From assembly GCF_958295425.1 (NCBI RefSeq), contig NC_081147.1, positions 7,393,217 through 7,457,216 on the forward strand: DNA of 64,000 bases, read 5' to 3'. The notes beneath the pieces were generated by a model. The model had not been told where the DNA came from and searched no databases. It saw only the letters and a list, made by a program, of their open reading frames with translations. Shown here piece by piece: positions 27,290 through 51,810 of the stretch. Source of the stretch: Solea solea. Taxonomy: Eukaryota; Chordata; Actinopteri; Pleuronectiformes; Soleidae. The stretch's first letter is position 1; every line of letters starts with the position of its first letter. The translations under genes and the position numbers were made by a program.

Positions 27290-28945
27290 CTGAACTGACT
27301 TTAGATTTCTTAGAATCAGCCTCAAAGTCCTCCACTCACAGGAACTACAGAAGATCACTGCAATCATTTCATGGACTTTTTCACAACCAAAATTGATGCA
27401 ATTTACTCCTCCCTCTCTGTTCCCTCCTCCTTGTCTGTTCCAACTGCCAACCCACAGATTTGTATCATGACGCCCCTCTGCTCCTTTCTAGCTTGAGGTA
27501 CAAGGCGTCATCAAAGGGATGAAACCCTCCACGTGTGCCCTCAACCCCTTTCCTACTGCCCTGGTAAAAGCACACAGCTCTGCCATTGATCCTCTGATTA
27601 CCTTGGTCATAAACCAATCTTCAGACTGGCCATATAACATCAGCACTAAAAATAGCCACTATCAAGCCACTTCTCAAGAAACTACAAACTTGCAAACTAC
27701 AGGCCCATATTCAATTTGCTATTTCTCTCCAAAGTCATAGAGAAAGTTGTTGCCAGCCATCTTCAGGATCACATCCAACACAATAACATCTTTGAAAAGT
27801 TCCAATCTGGCTTCTGCTCCGCCCACAGCACGGAAACAGCTTTGGTGAGAGTCACAAATGATCTGCTGATGACAGCCGATTCCTGTTCACCATCCCTTCT
27901 CGACCTATCTGCAACATTCGATACGGTCGACCATGACATACTCCTCCAGCGTCTGCACAACTTTGTCGGCCTCAGTGGCACAGTACTGAGCTGGTTTGGG
28001 TCCTACCTACATTGCCATGGGAGGATCTAGATCTCGCTCACATGCTGTTGGCTACGGGGTTCCACAAGGGTCAGTGCTCGGACCCATTCTGTTCATCCTC
28101 TACATGCTCCCCCTTGGCAAGGTCATATGTAACTTTGGGATATCTTTCCACTGCTACGCAGATGACACACAACTGTATATGAGGACAGACACCCATGCAA
28201 CACCATCAGCAACTTCACATCTATCCATGCTCACTGCATGTCTGGAAGAGATGAGGCATAACTTTCTCCAGCTGCAGTTTGAAAACTGAAACCATCCTCA
28301 TTGGTTCCCCTCAACAAATCCAAAACTTCACCGTAACCTGTATTACTTTTTTCTGGCAAGGACATCTCCCTATCATCAACAGTACCAACCTCAGTATCAG
28401 GTTCATGTAACCTTTTGAGGCCCACATCAATCACCTCTGCAAAGTCCTCCAGACTGGATTACTAACACACTTCTCAGTGGGATTCTCAGCAAGAGCATCC
28501 AAAAATTACAACACATTCAAAACAGTGCTGCTAGGATCCTGCTGAGAGTGCGTAAACACAATCACATCACACCCACTGACTAATCTGGCTTCCCATCCCT
28601 GCCAGGATTGAATATAAAGACTCCCTCCTCACATTCCAGAGCATCCATGGTAACGCCCCCCAGTACCTCAAAGAACTTCCCCCAGGCTTTAGCTCGCTCG
28701 CTTTGCGCCACCAACAGCTACAGACTAAGTCCTGCACACTCAAGACCAAGCCTTCTGCACCTTGACTCTGGAACACCCTCCCTAAACACCTGAGGGCCCA
28801 CAGACGATCAATAGTTTTAAAAAGGGTCTTAAAACTAATCTGTAATTGTTTCTTGTTTTACTCTTGCCTGTTTTTAACTCCTTTTTGTTTTTGTAGCACT
28901 TTAAGATTCTCTTTTAAATATAAAGTGTATTATAAATAAAATGTA
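27290..28945 (+). mobile_element. L2-like LINE, reverse-transcriptase pseudogene
   Basis: Reverse-transcriptase blocks appear in order but in different frames: FLSKVIEKVVASHLQDHIQ and FEKFQSGFCSAHSTETALVR (27716 frame), LDLSATFDTVDHDILLQRL, then GVPQGSVLGPILFILYMLPL and FHCYADDTQLYM (27996 frame) with the catalytic YADD. The 3' end, CACTTTAAGATTC to AATAAAATGTATTAATATTA, is the typical L2 tail with a short ATT repeat. It has several frameshifts and stops and no endonuclease domain, so it is inactive and 5'-truncated. Confidence 0.85.
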
Positions 28946-28961
28946 TTAATATTATTATTAT

Positions 28962-29652
28962 GGGGTGGGGTAGCTCAGTGTGCAGACACATCATGGTCAC
29001 AAGTTAAACTCCACCTGTCACTACGGGAGTCAAGACCTTGGACTCAATTTCAGGAGAACAGAAGCAGGTTTCAAAAATGTATTTGCTTGGATAAGCAAAA
29101 ATGAAAAGTTGACCAGAGGTCAAAACAAACCTCAGGGAGGGAGCAAACAGGCTCAAGAAACTCCTCAAAAACACAGAAAAGAAATCTACAGCCAAGCTGC
29201 GAAAACTAGAAAATAAAACTACAGACTTGAACTCAGGGAGGGAGCAAGCTGCGAAAAACTGAAATCAAAACGACAGCCTTGCTGCGATACTACCATGAAC
29301 GGGGAAACTACGAGATACAAACGCTTGAATTGATAACTTGGTCTTCTCTGAATACTCATCTGTGACACACTGACAAGGGGAGAGTGAAGCCTTTAAAGGT
29401 GCAGGGGTAATTATCACCAGGTGCAAGTGGTTACTAATCAACAGGGCGTGGTGAAGACAGAAACAGTGAACACAGACAGTGGAAACCCATCACCAAAATA
29501 AAACAGGAAGTGACATAACAAAACCGAAAAACCTAACTACCCACACCAACTAAACTAACATAACCGCTGCTTCATGACACCACCTCTGGCCAGTTGTACT
29601 CAATTCTGTTGCTTTGGATAAAAGCATCTGCTAAATGACATGTAATGTAATT
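28962..29652 (+). repeat. tRNA-derived SINE split by a solo LTR
   Basis: The SINE head (GGTAGCTCAGTGTG as A box, GGTCACAAGTTAAACTCCAC near the B box) occupies 28962-29015. Its body and tail (TGTACTCAATTCTG, CTTTGGATAAAAGCATCTGC, TAAATGACATGTAATG) resume at 29580-29652. Removing the intervening LTR and one CCACC copy restores colinearity with the SINE at 9390-9541. It begins just after the L2 tail. Confidence 0.8.
29011..29584. mobile_element. Solo LTR with CCACC target-site duplication, nested in the SINE
   Basis: The LTR runs from TGTCACTACGGG at 29016 to GCTTCATGACA ending at 29579 (564 bp), with TGTCA/TGACA inverted ends. It is flanked by identical CCACC pentamers at 29011-29015 and 29580-29584. 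No coding interior is present. Orientation is uncertain. Perfect duplications and an otherwise colinear host SINE make the boundaries firm. Confidence 0.85.
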
Positions 29653-30415
29653 TCATTTCATTTCATTGAATTTGCACAGTTGTTCTGTGTAAGGTAAAGA
29701 CTTCTGACTGACTTTTTATTATAATAATGGATTTGGTAATTAAATACATTTTGAAAACAGACAGGGAGTGAAGACTAAGAAAACCCAGACTTAAACTAGT
29801 TCCATTTTGAAGATTAAAAATACCAATTGGGTTGCTTGATGTTTTGATATCCTGTAGCAATATCTTCCAGTTGCAATTCTAATTTATGGTAATTCCAAGA
29901 AATGTAGCGACTCATTGTAAAATGATACTGGGTATATATATACATTTTTTGTGTAAATTAAATTGTTGGCAATCTCACTCACTCACTCACTCACTCACTC
30001 TTCGACCACTCAGCTTGACATAGGGTGAAATGTGGGGTACACCCTGGACAGTTTGCCAGTCCATCACATGGCAATCATGTGTAGGCAAACCATCTACTCT
30101 AACAATATAGAGTGTCCAATCTACTTAATCCCCATATTTGCAGAAAACCCATGCACACATGGACATGCAAACTCCACGCAGTAAGGCCCTTGTTCCGACC
30201 AGGTCGCGAACCCAGGTCTGTCACCCATGCAGGTGAGCGAAGGGAACAGAGGGAGGCAGTCATGCAATATTAAGTTTTCCTATTCTAGCAAATTCTGGAA
30301 CAATTGATACTGATACATGATTAGTAACATTGACTCAGAATTATATATCTTTGCTCAAACAACAGACAATTCAAAAGCTCATCCTCAAAGCCACATTTTG
30401 CCACATTATCCTTTA
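29653..30415. other. Spacer with a common fish repeat
   Basis: A short (ACTC)n run at about 29975-29999 is followed by 30005-30240, an inverted, diverged copy of the GATGGACTGGCGA-type repeat (GGGGTACACCCTGGACAGTT, CATGCAAACTCCACGCAGTA). No gene is recognised. Confidence 0.55.
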
Positions 30416-30796
30416 TTAAAGGGGACATATTATACCCTATTTTCCCAAATAAAATAGTTCCCTGGTGTCCTAATGAACATGTCTGTGACATGCTTTGGTC
30501 AAAATACCATAAGGATGAAGCACCATAGCAGTTCAATAACCCTGCTAAACCCGCCCCCTTCAGAACACTCTGTTTTGTGCATGGTCCCTTTATATGCAAA
30601 TGAGACACAGGCAAACACACACCCACTTATCCCAGGGGGTTTCTGATTTGTCCTTTTCACAGCGCTCAATCAGCTCCCGTTCCCTCCGCTCCATTCCTCT
30701 CCCCCTCCCTCCACTAGTTCTCTGACAATATCGTGGCATGGCAGCGTGCGCGGAAAACAGCGAGAGTGCCTTCACAGGAACAGACGTCCGACACAA

Positions 30797-31005
30797 GGAT
30801 CAAGCCGAAAACACTGCCGAACTGTAAATCAGTTAAAAACACTTAGAGACAGCACCGCTGATCACCAGCGGTGCACGGCGAGCTGCATAAACTGCCGCTG
30901 TATGTGACTGTATCAGACTGAGTCTGTGCTCCGGAGCTGGCGATCAGCGGTGCTGTCCCTAAGTCTTTTTAACTGATTTACAGTTCGGCAGTGTCCAGCT
31001 TGATC
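30797..31005. repeat. Internal inverted repeat of the TTAA element
   Basis: The arms at about 30797-30863 and 30940-31005 are reverse complements over about 65 bp with few mismatches (shared core AACTGTAAATCAGTTAAAAA and its complement, GACAGCACCGCTGATC and GATCAGCGGTGCTGTC). The loop is about 76 bp. Confidence 0.8.
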
Positions 31006-31162
31006 CTTGTGTCGTAGAGACTGAGTCTGAGTCTGTGCTCCGGTCATGGAGGACGTACTGAACAAATATTTTTAATTAGGATGTGTCAGAATGGTCAGTT
31101 ATGAGCTCTATTTGACCTTTTCTTAAAAATGTGTTTGTACGTTGGTGAAATACGGTCGCTGA

Positions 31163-31357
31163 CTAAATACGGCAACCGTCTGATGCAAAGTGGTGCGAAC
31201 ACACAAACACACGTTTGCTGACTTTATCCGGCACATTAGCTTCATATATAAAATGTATCCACTGGACACACAAATCCTCTGAGGCTGGAAGTTTGTGTAA
31301 AACACTGTGCTCCACTGTGCAGCCACGAACAGCACACTTGTCCCTCCGCGTTGACAT
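31163..31357 (-). pseudogene. THAP-domain fragment of a transposon gene
   Basis: A minus-strand frame from an ATG at 31357 reads MSTRRDKCAVRGCTVEHS, with a later W, a proline and FVCSHHF. This gives the C2CH pattern C-x4-C ... C-x2-H of a THAP zinc finger, at the very N-terminus as in THAP proteins. It ends at a stop about 64 residues in, just as the domain closes, without any following transposase. It could be a first exon whose partner exons are lost. Its place inside a TTAA-flanked element argues that it belongs to the transposon and not to a host THAP gene. Confidence 0.65.
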
Positions 31358-31399
31358 AATACCTCTCTTCCTCCCTCGCCTGCACTCTCGCAGGTACAA

Positions 31400-31507
31400 G
31401 GTGGAGCTAAGGTGGAGCTAAGGTGGAGCTAAGGTGGAGCTAAGGTGGAGCTAAGGTGGAGCTAAGGTGGAGCTAAGGTGGAGCTAAGGTGGAGCTAAGG
31501 TGGAGCT
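31400..31507. repeat. 11-bp tandem repeat, about 10 units
   Basis: Near-perfect head-to-tail copies of GGTGGAGCTAA immediately upstream (on the minus strand) of the THAP-coding frame, inside the TTAA element. Homogeneity suggests recent expansion. Confidence 0.95.
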
Positions 31508-31899
31508 CTCGAAGTAAACTTACTGGTGGGGTGGTAACATTCGCGGTGAAATGCGCATGCTGCCGTCATAAGCGCAGGGAATTCTACATCGCGTGTTTTA
31601 TCGCCTATACTTACACTAAGGAGGACCACGGAAAAAAAGGGACTGAGTATTCTTTTTCCACACTTTGGCGACTGGTAGGGCCTCCAGAGTCCCAAATATA
31701 AGTATTAAAATGATTACAAAGTTGATTTAGCATAATATGTCCCCTTTAATATCAGTGCAGGCCCAAGGCATAAGTGAAATAAGCGTAAGTTTGCTTAGTG
31801 TGTGAGATTTTTTTAAACTCATTAAATAATTCTAGATATATTTAGATCTCTGAATAGTGTTAAGCTTTTTTTCCAGTTTTATTTGTGATTTTAGTACCC

Positions 31900-32090
31900 T
31901 CTAATGTAAAAAACAAAAACAAGAGTGACAGTGGTTTGGTGTAAATACCAACTATAATTAATGCAATTTATAGTGTTGCGTTTGGATCAGTAATAGTTAA
32001 GCACAGGCTACTCTGAGGTGGTGGTAGGGGGCCCCCAAATCTAATTCAGCTGAGGGCCTCATAAAGATTTGTGCTGGCCCTGTTTAAAGA
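31900..32090 (-). repeat. Dispersed repeat upstream of fbxo38
   Basis: Diverged inverted relative of 5178-5400, sharing GAGGTGGTGGTAGGGGGCCC and GTTAAGCACAGGCTACTCTG. It ends about 170 bp before the inferred first exon of fbxo38, so the promoter lies against old repeat sequence. Confidence 0.5.
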
Positions 32091-32159
32091 GCAGTACATT
32101 CAAATCCACACACTCCAGCCCATGAGGTGGCAGCAATGGTCCTAAAAGCTGTTTGCCAA

Positions 32160-32314
32160 CCGCTAGTGCAGACGAAGAAGAAGCAGAACAACAAGAAGAA
32201 GTAGTACAAGTAGAGGAACAGATGATAACACAGCTCAGTGTTTAACAGTAACGCTCCTGCTCGCATAAAATGGACGCAGAACAACACCACAGCAGCTGTG
32301 GAAGAAAAACACAG
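32160..32314 (+). promoter_or_regulatory. fbxo38: Inferred fbxo38 promoter-proximal region and 5' non-coding exon
   Basis: A good donor (ACACAG followed by GTACAC) lies at 32314/32315 and an acceptor (TTGTCTCTAG) at 32823, placing a leader exon here and the start codon in exon 2. An ATG at 32270 would read MDAEQHHSSCGRKTQI and then stop at the splice junction, so it would be a 16-codon upstream open reading frame and not the main start. The transcription start is not visible. Confidence 0.4.
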
Positions 32315-32913
32315 GTACACCAGCAGCAGAATGAATTTTCATTCAGTGTGTTTACGGGTTTGTCTTTGTGTACAGTGTTAGCTGCGGCCATGCTAACTAA
32401 GCTAGCTTCGGCAAAGAGCAGACTGAAGTTTAAAGCACGAAAGCGTGAAACTGGTGTGGCAGCAGGTGTGTGGTGGTCATGTGTGTGAAAATGTACCTGT
32501 CACCGCTGTCTAGTTACATGACGTTTGACGCCTGGAGTGTGTCTTATAGCTGCAGTCTCAATGTCTCCGTTGAGCTGCCGTGCTACTGCACTGTTTTCTC
32601 CTTTCACTGGTTTCACTTCACTTCTCCTGCTCTCAAGGAAAGATAAGGAGGCACTAATGCAAGGTTACGCATGTAAACTGTCTTAAAACACCACCAACCA
32701 GCTGCTGTGGCCCTGAAGCATGTGTTCAAAGTATTGTGGCTCTAAACTTGTGTTGTGCTGCTGTGCTGACCGCTAGGACACGTGTGTGTGTGTGTGTGTG
32801 TTCCTCTGGTCTGTTGTCTCTAGATCTGAGTTCATGCTTGTCAGGAGACCTTAAGGCTGCAGGAGGGTGTAGGTCAGTGTGTGAGTAGAAGCTGGAGCAG
32901 TGATCGAGAACCC

Positions 32914-47005
<14,092 letters not shown>

Positions 47006-48395
47006 AGAGCAGGAATCACTGTCCGTCACATCAGAGGGATCCCTGGACTGATGCTTGGTCACACTACAGCACAGCCTGAGCTACTACGACACTTGGTTCG
47101 ATGTGGAAATACAGATTATTTACTGTGGGATCTTTGAGTCACTGCTGTGTCCTTATACACTGCTGCACACATGACAACTCAGGCTTCATTAGCTTCATGG
47201 ACGAGGGATAACTACAGTGAAGGGGCACCGGGGGGCGCTGGTAAGCTTGATTAAGCAGGAGTGAGTTGAAGGGACTTAGTATAAACCCTCCAAAGAATAT
47301 ACACTGTTGTGATTTAGGTGATTAAGACCAGATTATAATAATTGTGGAGCCTTTTCAGAGAAACTGATCATCCTGTGTATTTTACTTGTATGTTTCCTTA
47401 TAGTTTGAGCTGAATCTTCAGGTGTTTATGAGGCATCTACCAAAAATTCTCAGATAATGTAAGAATTGAAGCAAAGTAACGGGAACTCCAGTGGTAAATT
47501 CAGCATAACAGCAGATTTCACAGGGGCTTTTAACATGAGCCATCAGTCTCTGATGTAGTCCTGTTCCAAATCTTTGTGCTGAGCTCCTCTGTCCACTGTG
47601 ACATGACCAATGACACAGAAACTGTGCTTTATAATTCAGACTTTGAGGTTTTCCTCCAAAGGAGATGAATTTGTCAGTCAAGGATCGAGATGGATATTCA
47701 TTCCAGACGGAGCAAACAAAGTAAAACCGCTGTGGATCAACTGTTGTTTGACCCACTGATCAGAGATGGGATTATTTGACCAAATCCTTTCCATTGAAAG
47801 TGAATGTGTATCACATCAACCCCATGATGCAGCTCATGTTCTGACTCAACCCTCAGTTTGCATTAACTTGCAGTAGTTGCCACTGACTCAGCAGCAGATG
47901 TAGCTCTGGTCAGACATGTCCATTAATATGAGAATGAGAATGAGAATGAGCATCTGAATTAGTCTTCAGCTGCTCTGTTGTTTGAATTCTGAGGATATAT
48001 TTTTGAATGATTGCATTTACACGTGCCCCAAACTGTTCAAAAGCCTTTTTCAAGGTTTAATTTCCTCTTCTGTCATCTTAAAGGAACCAGAGAATTGGTT
48101 GGCTGATGAAAGGCTGCCATGTATTCAGACAGATTTGTTCTGCAGTGCCTTGCTAGGTTCAGGATGTTGGTTTTTCTCACATCAGAAAGATTAACGTTGT
48201 TTATAAATGAACAGAAACTGCTGTGTGCAGGTTGAATGGACTCGATTTGAACGAGAGCCCGCCCTTCTGTGTGTACCAACAGCTGTACAGATGTTAATGG
48301 ATGATGATATTCATCCATCCATGGTGTTTATATGTTTATAAAGAAAGAACAAGACTATTTCACATACTGAAAAATAAAATAATTGGGAGAAACTT
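47006..48395 (+). terminator. fbxo38: fbxo38 3' UTR and candidate polyadenylation signal
   Basis: The sequence after the stop codon has no further conserved exon. AATAAA at 48373-48378, about 1.37 kb downstream, is the clearest polyadenylation hexamer before the next repeat block. Use is inferred. Confidence 0.5.
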
Positions 48396-49272
48396 TGGTG
48401 TTTTTAATTTCTGAATGGACACAAATGTTATAATGAAAACTACAAACGTAGGGCACAGTCGTCTGTGGATTCCTTATCAACGTGCAGCAGCTCAATCCTT
48501 CATTTCATGTCACAAATGCAAAAATAGTTATTATAAACTGCTCAAAATTCACATGACAAAGTGAAATCAATCGTTTTTTGAGTTTTGGTGAATAAAACTA
48601 ATGTGGTGTATGATGACAGAGAAACAGGTTTCCCCTCAGGGGGGCGCCAGAGATCACATGGGGGTGCAGAGCTTTGTCTGCTCTGAGGTTGTGAGGTTAT
48701 GAAAATTATATTTGTGCAGATTACATTTAGAAATCACACTATATTGGATAATCAGAACTCTGTATTACCCAAATTAAAAAGGTCGACCTTTAAATTTATG
48801 TTGCTATTTATTACCACTACCTCTGTGACCTCTGAACTTCTGTGACTGATGAGACTGCGTAAGCAAGTGTCATCAGGTCATTTAGCAGCTGTACCTGATC
48901 GTGTTGTCAGTGTCTGTACAATATCTCAAGAGTTACCTTGGTTTTAATTTTATGGAAGAACAGGACCTTTTTCTATCTGTATACTTTAGATCAACACAAA
49001 TCAACCCACTCAAATAAAGTCAGGGAAAGCGTTCTGATTAAAGTACATCTTTATACAAACATAAAAGTATATCTTATTAGAGACTTGAAAGTTCAAACTA
49101 ACTTTGTTGATGTGATTTCCTCAGATAGGTCGTTGCAGTTTCCGTAGAGTCTAGATAATTTATCAACACCCCTCATGTAATGGCTCTCCTTGTCACTGTA
49201 GGGTGTTTGAATACGACACACTTGTTACCTGCTTAGAGCAGTGAAGTTAATGGAGCTGACAGAAAACAGACC

Positions 49273-49304
<32 letters not shown>

Positions 49305-49660
49305 TTTACCTGTGCACACTGTTCTAATTCTGGCTCCACTAATCTCAGCTCTTCCTGCTTTGACAAGTTGGAGTGCAGCAAGACAGAGTCTCTGCGTCTT
49401 ACACACATACAGCCTGCTGCTGTCAGTCAATGTAAACAGAGTGAAATTGCCCACGGCCTCTTACTGCCCACTGAACTTCCTGTGACACTAAACAGTCTGT
49501 TACTGAAGATCCTCAAACTCGTTCTGCACATTGTGGACGGCCCTGGTGTCATCTGTGTGCTGGATAATGAAAAGAACAAGCAAGTGGAAGTCAGAGGTTT
49601 GACAACCTACAACGTCCTGTTGGCATGATGACCACCCATGGTTCAACTGGCCTGACACAT
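48396..49660. other. Intergenic with a short (GCA)n tract
   Basis: No gene or mobile element is recognised. A (GCA)10 run lies at 49273-49304. Confidence 0.5.
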
Positions 49661-49664
49661 GCTT

Positions 49665-51810
49665 GAGAACTTTGGTCCTCAAGCTTTTTGTACCAACTAC
49701 CCCTAAAAATATTGATCTCTCAGGGCACCACCATTATGACCACCGCCTAAATACCATAATATATTGTATTATAAATACAATATAATATAAATATTATGAG
49801 AACAAAATGATCTTTTGTACAAATGTGTCCTATGTCACTGTGTGTGTGTGTGTGTGTGTGAGAGAGACGAGGACAAGGTCAAACTAGAGTTGTGATGATC
49901 AGTGTTAAAACTGTGGCCGTGACTACACATGGATGGATAGATAGATAGATACTTTATTCATCTCACAGAGAAATTCACAGTTCAGCAGCTCCAGAATATG
50001 TTACACGATAGAAACATAAGAGACATGCAAGTCTATGTACAGTCTAAATATAAACTGAAACATATGTATAAAAAGGAAAAAACAAAAAATATATAAAAAA
50101 TATAAAGGCGTTAAAAAGAATGAGATGTACATGTATGTGTCATGTATGATGCAGGTTGAAGAGTCTGATGGCATGGGGGAGGAATGATCTCCTCAGTCTT
50201 TCTGTGGAGCAGGACATTGACAGCAGTCTGTCACTGAAGCTGCTCCTCTGTCTGTGTATGGTGCTGTGTAGTGGATGGTGTGGATTGTCTATGATGGACA
50301 GGAGCCTGTTGAGTGTACGTCGCTCAGCTATGGATATCAGACTGTCCAGTTCTGTGCCTACAACAGAGCCTGCCTTCCTTATTAGTTTGTCCAGGCGTGA
50401 AGCGTCCTTCTTCTTTAGGCTGCCCCCCCAGCACACCACTGTGTACAGGAGGGCACTCGCTACCACAGACTGGTAGAAGGTCTGTAGCAGCTTCCTGCAG
50501 ACGTTGAAGGATGCCAGCCTTCTAAGGATGTACAGACGACTCTGTCCTTTCCTGCACAGAGCATCTGTGTTGGTGGTCCAGTCCAGCCTGTCATCCAGCT
50601 GTACTCCCAGGTATTTGTAGGTGTGCACCACCTCCACACAGTCCCCCTTGATGAGAACTGGTTCTGGGTGCACCCTGGATCTCCGGAAATCCACAACCAT
50701 CTCCCTGGTCTTGGTGGTGTTTAGGAGCAGATGATTGTTGTCACACCATTTGACGAAGTCCTGGATGAGCTCCCTGTACTCATCCTCCTTTCCGCTCCTG
50801 ATGCAGCCAACAATGGCTGTGTCGTCCGCAAATTTCTGCACATGGCAGAGCTCTGAGTTGTGCTGAAAGTCAGATGTGTACAGGGTAAACAAGACAGGAG
50901 AGAGCACAGTCCCCTGCGGCGCCCCCGTGTTGCTGACCACCGTGTCAGACCTGCATTCCCCCAGTCTCACATACTGGGGTCGGCCGGTCAGGTAGTCACT
51001 TATCCAGGCAACTAGGTGTGAACCCACTCCTATCCCAGACAGCTTGTCCCTCAGGAGCAGAGGCTGGATGGTGTTGAAGGCGCTGGAGAAATCCAAGAAT
51101 GTAATTCTCACAGCACCGCTGCCTCTGTCCAGGTGAGAGAGAGATCGATGTTGCAGGAAGATGATGGCATCTTCCACTCCCACCTTTTCCCGGTAAGCAA
51201 ACTGTAGGGGGTCAAGGGCATGGCAGGTCTGTGGCCTGAGGTGATGAAGCACCAGTCGTTCCATGGTCTTCATCACGTGCGACGTCAGGGCCACAGGTCT
51301 GAAGTCGTTCATCTCTCCAGGATGGGGTTTCTTTGGGACTGGGATGATGCACGATGTCTTCCACTGCTGGGGAACCTTCCCCAGTCCCAGGCTCAGGTTG
51401 AAGATGTGCTGAAGGGGGTGACCCAGTTCCCGCGCGCAGGCCTTCAGTAGTCGAGGTGACACTCCATCTGGACCTGCAGCTTTGTTAGGGCGCAGCCTCC
51501 TCAGCTCTCCATAAATGAACATATGGGATCTGAGAAGCAGGTCAGAGAGAACATCTCTGTGGAGGTGCAACGTCTTCTGAGGACGTCGCATCTACTGGGA
51601 GCTGAGAGTGTGCAGCTGCTCCTTCATCATCCTCTTCCTCACATGCTTCAGTTAGAGCAAAAATAAAGGTGATACTAACGTTATCTCATGCTCTGGTCAA
51701 AATCCTTCTAGTCCATATATATATACAGCAAATATTTCTGGTTTTCCTCTGTGAAACACTTGCGTACCACTTGTGGTATGAGCTCCATAGTTTGAGAACT
51801 TAGTTCTAAG
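49665..51810. mobile_element. Possible hAT-like element interrupted by a LINE
   Basis: The left flank (GGTCCTCAAGCTTTTTGTAC near 49674) and the right flank (ATAGTTTGAGAACTTAGTTC near 51788) look like degenerate, inverted forms of the same TCTCAAAC-TTTTGTACC-type hAT terminus. The interval between them is mostly the Rex1-like LINE. No hAT transposase is present. Confidence 0.35.
49930..51600 (-). mobile_element. Rex1/Babar-like LINE with long intact reverse-transcriptase frame
   Basis: One uninterrupted 483-codon minus-strand frame (50140-51591) covers a non-LTR reverse transcriptase. It contains LRPNKAAGPDGVSPRLLKAC, NDFRPVALTSHVMKTMERLV, TFLDFSSAFNTIQP, NTGAPQGTVLSPVLFTLYTS, the catalytic FADD in HVQKFADDTAIVG, NTTKTREMVVDFRR and the thumb-region YLGVQLDDRLDW. 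The 3' UTR ends in AATAAAGTATCTATCTATC (49930-49970 region). Endonuclease and ORF1 are missing, so it is 5'-truncated. Absence of stops over 1.4 kb suggests a recent insertion. It is the same clade as 13862-14690. Confidence 0.88.

Larger units (their letters stand above)
30416..31749 (-). mobile_element. TTAA-flanked DNA transposon with THAP-domain remnant (Kolobok-like)
   Basis: Matching ends AGGGGACATATTAT (30420-30433) and its complement ATAATATGTCCCCT (31732-31745) are each bordered by TTAA (30416-30419 and 31746-31749). The element is 1326 bp. The minus strand encodes a THAP-type zinc finger (see separate entry). THAP domains fused to transposases and TTAA duplications together are known for the Kolobok superfamily; P elements and ISL2EU also carry THAP but use other target sites, and piggyBac uses TTAA but lacks THAP. 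No transposase catalytic core is seen, so it is non-autonomous. It also holds an 11-bp tandem repeat and an internal inverted repeat. Confidence 0.65.

Noticed and set aside
32270..32488. Main start of fbxo38 at 32270 or an independent 72-codon gene
   Set aside because: The frame closes at the inferred junction and the conserved N-terminus begins at 32914; treated as a uORF.
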